Source: Chytridium lagenaria
Lineage: Eukaryota; Chytridiomycota; Chytridiomycetes; Chytridiales; Chytridiaceae
NCBI GenBank assembly: GCA_025449115.1
Contig: JAHLKC010000293.1
Span: 1 to 18,994, forward strand
Direction: 5' to 3'
DNA: 18,994 nucleotides
Part shown: positions 1-7,081 of the stretch, in pieces
How the letters are laid out: each line of letters opens with the position of its first letter
How positions within the stretch are numbered: the first letter of the stretch is position 1
Program-made: the position numbers and the translations under genes
Notes under the pieces: model-generated
Database searches by the model: none
What the model was told of the DNA's origin: nothing
What the model saw: only the letters and a program-made list of their open reading frames with translations

Positions 1-1565
1 GGAGGGGACCAAGAATTTCAGGGATAGCTTGCGAGAGCATTTCCCCGAAAATTTGATCATCTCCAGTTGCTTTACCCGACGGCGTGTCTCTGAGAACCGT
101 ATGCATAGTGGCGTCGTTAATCCAGGGTGGGTATGGGAGCACTTGACGAGGGTTGCGGGGGTCGGTGGACCTGAGAAAGTCTTGGTTTGGAATAGCGGTG
201 CCGGTGGGAAGGGCGCCAAAGGTGTTGTTGAAGTGATCTGCATATTCAGGGAGTTTGTCGGGGTCTAGAGCGCAGTGAGAGCGTTGGTATCGAGTAAGTT
301 GACATGAAAGAACTTTGGCGGCGACCTGTGGTTTGGCGAGTATGGCGTCGGATCCATGGCGGTAAATACGGGTTTTATGAAGACGGGCTGCGGCACGATA
401 GATACGGTTGGCCTCAACACGGTAGCGCCATCGAATAGGTTTGAGTTGTGGAGGTGATTCGATGAAGTCTTGATGGGCAGTATGCGCCATTTGGCGTAAG
501 GCGGCGAGATGCGGTGTGTCAAAACCTGAATGCGGGGTGCCGCCTTTGAATTTGAATCTACCAACAGATTCTTCAGCGGCACGTAGAATCCAGCTAGAGA
601 CAGCTTCTGATGCCTCGTTCACATCATTCTGTCGTTCCTCCCACCCTACCAAAGTATTTGTAACCCTATAACCGGCAACTCTGACCTCCAACAGTCCCAG
701 CCGCGTCATCAGATCGTCCCTACCCTCCCGAAGCTTATCCCTGAAGTGTATGAGTCCGTCGCCTTCCAGCTTATTGATGTTGATTCTTGAAAACGGCGGT
801 TTCCAGAATGGCGTCGGTAAAGGTATGTCAACCGTGAGCAAGGAATGATCACTTCCCATCGTATGGTTCTCATGCACCACCAAGTCAGGTGCTAATGGTA
901 GTGCAGCCGTGTTTAAAAATACGAAATCCGTTATGCCGTGACCGTTTCTGGCGTGTGTGGTCCATTTTCCTCGTGAGGGCTCTAACCGTGTCCATTCTGG
1001 ATCCTCCATCCAGTTTTGCATCCACATCTTACGATGATTATCCCCGACCGTATTCACATCCCCCGTCAATACCCCCATCCGTGCATTGAAATCACCCACG
1101 ATCACTATGGGAGAAGCCGGGTGTTGCAGGCTAATCCCTGCCCTAAAGGCGTCAAAACCCTCCAGCATCGTCCTCGCTGCCGCACCATTACCCGACATAG
1201 GCGGTAAATATCCAACAACAATGATTAACAGTCCCACTTTCACCGCCGTCCATTTACCCCCTGCATCAATCCCCAGCACTTCCGCACCAACCTCCTTCTC
1301 TCCAGACGACGTCACTAGTACCCCCCATTGTCCTTTCGTCCCGTTGCTTTCCCATCCACATGCCTGGTGCGAGGTGGAGCCGTACCGTTGACCAGAACGC
1401 GTTTCAGAGGGATCCCGTCCGTTGGTGACAACCAGGTTTCGACAACGGCCATGAGGTCAATTTCTAATGAGGTACATATGTTAGTAAGTAGTCGGCTTTA
1501 CCTGTTAATCCTTGGGCATTCCAGAAGCCAAGCCGAAGTATGTGATGGTCACCGTCGTCAGACAT
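1..1565 (-). pseudogene. LINE unit 1 ORF2: AP endonuclease and start of reverse transcriptase (partial)
   Basis: Polyprotein that would nick target DNA and prime reverse transcription there. It starts at ATG 1565 with MSDDGDHHILRLGFWNAQGL, the first endonuclease motif with its Asn. Further endonuclease motifs in order are VETWLSPTDG, GYLPPMSG, GDFNARMGVL and GSDHSLL, so the catalytic set of the APE-like family is visible. The linker SVGRFKFKGG and the RT-leading motif TPSGKATGDDQIFGEML follow, and the frame is open to base 1. Two single-base deletions break it, near 1488-1493 and near 1328-1336; after the second, the frame stays open for about 1.3 kb. The RT catalytic palm lies outside the window. 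The family identification is firm. Whether the breaks are real mutations or sequencing errors cannot be decided here. Confidence 0.88.
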
Positions 1566-2015
1566 TAACACGAGTGTTAACGTCTGCGGCACCATGTGAT
1601 ACATCCATTTCATCCTCAGTGTCGGATAAATGTTCAAACCGATTGGAGTTGGGTGGTTGGTCGGTGGCTGGATCCTCAACCCTGCGTCTGGCAACTTTGC
1701 GGGGGTAGGCAAAGGTCGGTCCGTGTCTATAGAAGGGTCAGCATAGCGGAAAACTAAAGCGGTCTCTCGGCGTTGTCGTTCTTCTGCGTACAGGCGTGCC
1801 TGTTCACGCACCTCTCCAGCAAAGGTGTCATCTAAGCCTTCCAAGCAAGCCTGCTTGATCTGTTGCCCTCCACGGCTGTACAGGGCTCCCAATCTCTTAG
1901 CGCAATTGAGTCGGCCTTCCTTTTCTCGTTCGGCGTGGGATTTATTGCTGGCGACATTGAGCTTTGGGACTTCGAGGGGGTCAAAGGAGGGGAGAAATAC
2001 CCCTTTGTCGGTCAA
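1558..2015 (-). pseudogene. LINE unit 1 ORF1 C-terminal end, out of frame
   Basis: This continues ORF1 after the break near 2015. It encodes DKGVFLPSFDPLEVPKL and then a basic helical stretch containing KRLGALYSRGGQQIK, both conserved in unit 3 (10240-10080). A further frame change must occur in it: the frame that ends at 1558 with codons AAT GTC TGA matches the ORF1 end of unit 3 (9785), while the frame open from 2015 runs on instead into the ORF2 start. The stop TGA at 1560-1558 overlaps the ORF2 start codon at 1565. Confidence 0.7.
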
Positions 2016-3640
2016 TTTCTTTCGATGAAGGCGGCTTTGCTGGCGTCACAAAGGAGGTGGACGACAGATTGACCGATAAAGCTCATTTCGAGTACCCCAG
2101 AGTCGATGCCGATGGAGATAAGGGCCTTACGGATCATGAGATAACGTTTGGGACCACGTTGTGCGTATCCACGCATATAAATGCTAGTGACGCCAGGAAC
2201 TTCGCTGCGTGGATAAGTGCTCCTAAAGACAACTCGGGCAGCATGGTCTGGCGTGGCGTTACCTCGAGCAATTTGTCGGACTGCCGATGCAAAACTGATA
2301 GGACCAGTGGGAGGACGCGTGAGCATGACATCAAAATGTTCTGAGAACGTCTTCATTGGCGGTCGGCGGTTTGGAGCGGGATGTTGTTGGGGTCGATGAA
2401 AGCCTTCGTCTTTCATAGCAAGAAGAAGTTCGGCTACAACTGTCTTGGTGAGGTCGGCCTTGAATGCAGCAAGCTTGGTGACTGAGAGATCTTCAAGGAC
2501 TTCCCCATCCTCCGTTTCCATGGCAGTCGGTTTCTCAATGGTCGTATTATGGGAGGTCTTTTCTGAAGCCGTTGGAGTGGGGATGACATTGTTGGAGCTG
2601 GTGAGGCGGCGGATCTCGTCGTCTTTGTCATCTAGTCGCTTCTGGAGGCGGGAGTTGTCTTCTCTAAGAGCTCGAACTTCCAGTACAAGGTCCTCCATCC
2701 TGGCATCCATCCTGGAAATGATGGCGGTGTAATACTTCATGTTCTCTTCGATGGATGCCGGGAGAGGGCTAGAGGTCGACGGAGCGGTGGTCGGTGTTTT
2801 CTTACCTAAAGGTGTTGACATGTTTGCTGAAGTTAAATTTCCTATAGGGGTTGTTAGTAGGTCACGTGACTGGAAAGAAAAAGCGGAAAGTCTGGATTGA
2901 GTTGGTGGGTGCTTGGTTCCGTCAAGGAGATGGGCGGTGTTGGAGGAGGTGGGTGGAGGAATGGCACTTGCTGCTGAGGTCTGGGATGAGGACAGGATGG
3001 AGAGTGATGTGGGATAGGGAGGTGGTTGGGTTATGTCAGGGGACGGAGGTGGAAGAGGTGATGCGGTGGGAGGTGCGAGGTGTGCAGGGATGGTTGAATG
3101 GGGAATGTTGATGGAGGAGGTGTCGGTTTGGTCTATTTGTCGTTTCTTGGGTTGTCGTAGGGTGGCTGACGCCGATCTGGAGATGACTTCCAATTGCTGA
3201 TGGGCTGTAGCGATTTGGTGACCGATGTCTAGGTAGTCGGAATCTTGTTGTTGTTGCAAGATGGATACGAGTCGTCCAGTGCTTCCGCAGGGTTTGGTGA
3301 GTGTGCCGTCACAGCGTATCGACAGACGGCGGGCTCCAGTGGCGGCGTGGCTTCCAGATGGGCCTTTGTTTGTCCACTTAACTGCGGTTTGATCACAAAT
3401 AGGACAGATCAGCCGAGCCTTATCCAAGTTCTTCCAGCTTAGTCTCTCAAGCTGATGGAACTGGTTGACGGCAGCTGACAATGGGGATGAGGGATCAGGG
3501 TCGGGATGATGGGAGATGGGGGTTGGGGGCTTCGTCGATGATTTGGTTTTCAGTTCTTTTGGCACTTTGGATGATTTTTGTGCAAAAGAGTTTTCCCTAA
3601 CCCTAAGAGTTTCAAGATTTATTGTCCCTGACCCGCGCAC
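2012..3640 (-). CDS. LINE ORF1 protein, main part (zinc ribbon, coiled coil, C-terminal domain)
   Basis: Open frame of 542 codons, probably the RNA-binding/RNP protein of the LINE. Residue numbers count from the frame's first codon, a GTG at 3640. A zinc-ribbon-like cluster uses C79, C82, C110 and C118 (CPIC, then two more Cys). A conserved helix containing DYLDIGHQIA follows near 135-155, then a Pro/Ser/Thr-rich linker carrying QSRLSAFSF. A heptad-rich coiled coil spans about 296-348, and a C-terminal domain starts near 445 (SFASAVRQIARGNATPDHAA). Both later domains are conserved in units 2 and 3. No ATG exists between the TTAGGG motif and the zinc ribbon. The frame reads through the telomere-type motif as LRVRE, so the true start is unresolved. 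The frame ends early at 2012 because of a one-base deletion; its last part continues at 2015-1558. Confidence 0.85.
   Translation of the reverse strand: MRGSGTINLETLRVRENSFAQKSSKVPKELKTKSSTKPPTPISHHPDPDPSSPLSAAVNQFHQLERLSWKNLDKARLICPICDQTAVKWTNKGPSGSHAATGARRLSIRCDGTLTKPCGSTGRLVSILQQQQDSDYLDIGHQIATAHQQLEVISRSASATLRQPKKRQIDQTDTSSINIPHSTIPAHLAPPTASPLPPPSPDITQPPPYPTSLSILSSSQTSAASAIPPPTSSNTAHLLDGTKHPPTQSRLSAFSFQSRDLLTTPIGNLTSANMSTPLGKKTPTTAPSTSSPLPASIEENMKYYTAIISRMDARMEDLVLEVRALREDNSRLQKRLDDKDDEIRRLTSSNNVIPTPTASEKTSHNTTIEKPTAMETEDGEVLEDLSVTKLAAFKADLTKTVVAELLLAMKDEGFHRPQQHPAPNRRPPMKTFSEHFDVMLTRPPTGPISFASAVRQIARGNATPDHAARVVFRSTYPRSEVPGVTSIYMRGYAQRGPKRYLMIRKALISIGIDSGVLEMSFIGQSVVHLLCDASKAAFIERN
3595..3606 (-). 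repeat. Two telomere-type repeats at the head of LINE unit 1
   Basis: CCCTAACCCTAA on the plus strand, that is (TTAGGG)2 on the LINE sense strand. It sits exactly between the 3' tail of unit 2 and the first LINE-specific bases of unit 1, and is followed on the sense strand by a further A. The same 12 bases occur at 5779-5790 and 11835-11846 in the same position. Confidence 0.9.
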
Positions 3641-3972
3641 CCGAAGGTGAACTAAGGTGGGCTCTCGTATACTTAAAAGTTACATAAGGCTCTAACGGTC
3701 GAAATACATCATAGAAATAAAGAGAGAGAACAAACTTGGGAACATCGACGCGTAGGCACCAAGAATGCTGACGGTCGGTGATCCCGAGAGAGAGTAGCGA
3801 TGGGGTGAGGATACATATGGCGGGGAGGCAATCAAAAAAACAAAGAAAAGAGAAGAAAGAAGGGGGAACAAGAGCGACAGGCTTAAACAACATGACGACT
3901 CAAAAATAGAAAAGAAAGGCAAACAAAAAGAAGCAGCTAAACAAAAACAAAAGCAATAGAAAATGAAACATA
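3607..3972 (-). other. 3' UTR and conserved 3' tail of LINE unit 2
   Basis: Sense (minus) strand is T/C-rich for about 300 nt and then enters a tail also found in unit 3: CGAGAGCCCACCTTAGT, a variable loop of about 15 nt, then CGGGTCAGGGACAATAAA and 11 nt to TTAGGGTTAGGG. AATAAA lies at 3623-3618. The variable part here, CACCTTCGGGTG, folds into a 4-bp stem closed by a UUCG tetraloop. The tail is likely the signal recognised by the reverse transcriptase; this is inference. Confidence 0.7.
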
Positions 3973-5799
3973 CTAAGAGGCCATGGCATCGAGAGGGTCA
4001 TCGCGAGGCAGAGTGGGTGGTGGGGCGGTCGCCGATGCACGACGGAATGAGGCTGCGAGGGCGATGGCGGCGTTTGCAATATCCGGTGAAAAGGGTCGGG
4101 TAATGGCGTCGGCCTTGACGGCACCAGAACGGGAGAGAAGAATGGCAAGTCGGCGAATACAGTTGGTGCGGCAGCCGTCGACTTGGTCGGTGGATGGAGC
4201 GGAAAGAGATGGTGCAATGGAGTGAGGAGGTACAACGAGAGGATCAAAGTCAGTGAGGAGGAAGCCATGACGTCTGAGGCAGGTGGTGATGGTGTCGGTG
4301 GCGGCAGAGTCGACGAGAAGGTGGATGACAGAGGAGCCGACAAAGCTCATGTCAATCACCCCAGAGGTGATGCCAATGGTACGAAGGGCTTCCCGAACGA
4401 CGACGAAACGTTGAGACTTGAGGGTGCCTTTGGGCATGGAGCCAGTGAAGTGTTGTCGATCTTCGCGATGTGCCGGGTAGGGTGAATGTTGCGGAAAACG
4501 ACCCTTGAGGCGTCGTCGGCAGTGGCATTGCCGCGGTGGATGGCGCGCGTGGCCTGTGCGTAACTTCGAGGATAACTGGGTGAGGTGGTCGAGTCGGCGG
4601 GTGGCGGCGGAAAGGTGCGGCGAGGTGGGAGGTGGCTGGGAGGAGGTGAATGAGAGTGAACTTGGGGAGCAGGATGCTTTTTAAAGATTCCAGCTTGCTT
4701 CAAGCAAACAGGACATCAGTAGAAGATCCGTTCGAAGGGAGGAGAGGTCAATGGGAGAAGAGGTGGCGACGGGGGGAGGTGATGAGACTGGATGCGGCGA
4801 GAGCGAGGCGGCGATGGTGGCTTCCAGTTCAGCAATTCGAGCGTTACGAGATTCGAGATCCTTTTGCATCCTAGTGAGAGCATCCTGGAGAGATTGGAGC
4901 TGATGGTTGAGGTTGGCGGTGATGGAGGGCAATGTCAGTGCCAAGGTGAGGAGCAGGTGAAGGTGACGAGTCTTCCCAGTTGTCAGGGGGTGGGGATGGA
5001 GTGTGCGGGTGTGCGGTGTGGCTGGGGGGGGAGTGAAAAAAAAAGAATTGTCAGATTTGGAGGGGTGTTCAGTGATGGAGTTGGATGCCAGAGGAGATGG
5101 ATCAGAGGTGGATAACGAGGTGGATGAGGAGAGGAGGGTGGAGGCTGGGAGCACAGAGGAGTCGGAGGCTGCAGGGAGAGCGGCAGGTGGTGCAGGTGGT
5201 GGGATTTAGAGGTCCTCTGAGTCTTAGATCTGTCCTGGGAGGTGGAGGTAGGTGAGGTGTCCAAAGTCTTTTAGCAGGGTGTGGGCAGGTGGAGGCGAGG
5301 GGGAGATGCTGCAGATGAGGAGGAGGTCGTGGATGGGAGATCAAGGTGTGAGTAAAGGCTGAAGGAGAGATTCGAGGAGCTGGGGAGGTTCTTGTAAACA
5401 GTGAGAATTCGACGAGCTGTGGAGAGGTACAGAGGGTAGGTCTGCTTTGCCAGGAGATCCAGAACGGTGGTCAGTCCAGTTGCAGCGTCGATTGGTGGCG
5501 TGGAGAGTGCGAGTACAAGTCAGATAGGTTCTTTTAAGGCCAAATACGCTGGTGGATGCAGAAATGGACCAGATGCCGCCAATCTGATGGCATTTGGGGC
5601 ATTCAATGAAGTTTTTGTCCAGACCCCGCCATTTCTGGAGCTCAAACGCAGGAAAATCGTCATCAGAGATGACAGGAACGAGAGGGGGAGTGGGTGTAGG
5701 CTTGCGGCCAAGAGGGCCAAGGGGAGATGGGCGAGATGGGGTCGTTGATTTGTGCACTTTGTGATTTTTGAAGTCCCTCCCTAACCCTAAGTTTATCAA
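3973..5799 (-). pseudogene. Diverged ORF1 of LINE unit 2, frameshifted
   Basis: Four open segments in order along the minus strand make one ORF1 homologue. Segment 5799-5341 has a zinc ribbon (CPKC, then C and C about 30-40 residues on, ending RRCNWTDH). Segment 5154-4681 has a Ser/Thr/Pro-rich linker, then a coiled coil (NLNHQLQSLQDAL... RIAELEATIA). Segment 4703-4356 has the conserved motif RGNATADDASRVVFRNIHP. Segment 4437-3973 has REALRTIGITSGVIDMSFVG and DFDPLVVP, then a basic helical end and a stop. All four match the order and motifs of ORF1 in units 1 and 3, but with strong divergence outside the motifs. Breaks lie near 5341-5154, 4700 and 4430. It is proline-rich and very GT-rich on the plus strand. 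No ATG precedes the zinc ribbon. Confidence 0.75.
5779..5790 (-). repeat. Two telomere-type repeats at the head of LINE unit 2
   Basis: (TTAGGG)2 on the sense strand, followed by AGGGACTTC. It lies 11 nt after the AATAAA of unit 3, the same spacing as at the unit 2/unit 1 junction. Confidence 0.9.
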
Positions 5800-6200
5800 G
5801 GTTTATTGTCCCTGACCCGTCAAACGTGATGTAAGACTAAGGTGGGCTCTCGATAACAGCATTACAGGCGTTAAAAACAGACAAGAGAACTACTACATGA
5901 CGTGAAAGCGCGATAACGCGTAAACAGAAGCAGAAAACGCGTAAAACGACACAAAAAACGCGTATAAAACAGGTAAGGAAAGAAAGCCGGAAGTAAAAGA
6001 GAGAAAGAACCGACACGGCAACCACACCGTAAGTGAAATATAGAACGAGAATAAGAGGAAGACGAACTAGAAAGGAAGAAAGAACTAAGCACAATAGAGG
6101 GAGAAGGAGTTATTAAAATCAGGAAGGAAAAGAAAAAACAAGAAAAGTAAGAAAGGAAAGAGAAAGAAGCAAGAGAGAAAGAAAGCCTCAAAGAGGCTCT
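5791..6200 (-). other. 3' UTR and conserved 3' tail of LINE unit 3
   Basis: About 350 nt, T/C-rich on the sense strand, with ACGCG recurring several times in the second half. The tail 5852-5791 follows: CGAGAGCCCACCTTAGT, a variable stretch, CGGGTCAGGGACAATAAA and an 11-nt end. AATAAA is at 5807-5802. There is no poly(A) or short tandem repeat tail before the next TTAGGGTTAGGG. Open frames in this stretch are low-complexity and are not counted as genes. Confidence 0.72.
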
Positions 6201-7081
6201 TCAGGAGCCAGCACCCAGTGTTCCTCCAACGCCTCCCTCGTAAGTCGTCGTGTTCTTGCCGAAAATTGCTGCTGCCGTACCTCGTGCCTCGTCGAGAATG
6301 TACTGAAGTTCCTGCTCGCGCGTATTCACCGAGGAGTCCCAAAACGGCCGTTGTCCAAAGCAACACCACCGTATACGCTCAATTGCCTCCACACAACGAA
6401 TTTCAACGCGAGTGCTGTGGTGGCGATCAACGTTGGGTGGAAAGCGGATGCAAGACAACAGCGAGTCGATGATAGTGGATCCTGGGGCTCGGCGGATTGA
6501 TGGTGGGAGATGTGGGAAGGCCACGGCGAGAAGAACGTTGGCTCCAGTACAGGCGACGGTGTGTTCTCGACTACCAGGAGTGTCGTCGTCACAGTTGAGG
6601 CAGGTTGATGGTGAGAACCCGGCCAACACCCAGCATACCAACGCTCTGAATTGATGCCTGTGCAGGATGGAGCTGGACGCGATGAGACGGTGGCGGCGAC
6701 CTCTGGCAAGCACTGGAGGACTTGAGCTGTGCGAGGTCCAGTGTGGCGAAGATGCAGAAGCGCTTGCGTGTGTGCGTTGTCGAAAAAAGTAGGCGGGAGG
6801 CGTGGGGAGGAACCAACATGGCGGCCGGCAACTGGATTAGGTATTGTAAGGCGTAAAAGGTTAAAGACAAGATTCTGTAAAAAGGGGGTCACCGTCGGCC
6901 ATAATGGGTTTCGGTAACGATAAGTAGGTGAGGAAGTGCATCGAACTAAAGAAGTGGGTACAACATGTTGGAGGGAGTGTCGATAAATACGCCGGCTAGG
7001 TTACCGGCATCGTTGTTTTGATGAAGACGAAAGAAAAAAGAGGAGTTTAAAGTGTGGTTGCGTGATGTCATCGGAACAATA
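6201..7081 (-). pseudogene. LINE unit 3 ORF2 C-terminal region with Cys/His motif
   Basis: Downstream of the RT, coding continues in shifting frames. After 7082 another frame reads NIVPMTSRNHTLNSSFFFRL, typical of the region after the LINE thumb, up to an in-frame TAG near 6940. The last segment, 6713-6201, ends the ORF. It carries a zinc-knuckle-like motif C-x2-C-x9-H-x3-C (CLNC...REHTVAC), then RFPPNVDRHHSTRVEIRC and ERIRWCCFGQRPFW before the stop at 6201. A Cys/His motif at this place is usual in ORF2 of several LINE clades and is thought to help bind RNA or target DNA. At least three frame changes separate 7082 from 6713, so this part is broken. The longest open frame here (6892-6326) is probably only partly the coding one. 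Confidence 0.7.

Larger units (their letters stand above)
1..3606 (-). mobile_element. LINE unit 1: non-LTR retrotransposon, 3' part outside window
   Basis: Sense strand is minus. The unit starts with TTAGGGTTAGGG (3606-3595), continues through ORF1 (about 3600-1558) and ORF2 (1565 to the window edge), and is cut by the left edge inside the fingers/palm start of the reverse transcriptase. It is the same family as unit 3 (5791-11846): both ORFs align along their whole visible length, but with many amino-acid differences, so the two are not recent copies of each other. Three single-base deletions, near 2015, 1490 and 1332, interrupt its frames relative to unit 3. Confidence 0.9.
3607..5790 (-). 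mobile_element. LINE unit 2: ORF1-only, non-autonomous LINE-like element
   Basis: About 2.2 kb between two telomere-type heads, read on minus. It has a 5' head (TTAGGG)2 at 5790-5779, one diverged ORF1 (about 5778-3973), a pyrimidine-rich 3' UTR and a conserved 3' tail (3667-3607). Fewer than 370 bases separate the ORF1 stop from the tail, so there is no room for an endonuclease or reverse transcriptase, and no motif of either is visible. The 3' tail matches that of full-length unit 3, which suggests shared recognition by one ORF2 protein. An alternative is internal deletion of ORF2 from a once complete element. Confidence 0.8.

Noticed and set aside
265..582. 105-codon minus-strand open frame
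   Set aside because: The real ORF2 frame in this stretch is another one, open from about 1332 to base 1 and matching unit 3 (SVGRFKFKGG, SGKATGDDQIFGEML).
3595..3606. True chromosome end
   Set aside because: Only two TTAGGG repeats are present, with LINE sequence on both sides. In this orientation a terminus would lie to the left, yet sequence continues in both directions.
3692..4343. Minus-strand open frames rich in Leu, Phe and Ser resembling membrane proteins
   Set aside because: These are translations of a pyrimidine-rich 3' UTR and of the wrong frame of the unit 2 ORF1; the composition alone explains the hydrophobicity.
6326..6892. 188-codon minus-strand open frame as an independent gene
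   Set aside because: It lies inside the LINE ORF2 C-terminal region. The Cys/His motif and end of ORF2 are in another frame (6713-6201), so this is at most a partly coding frame.
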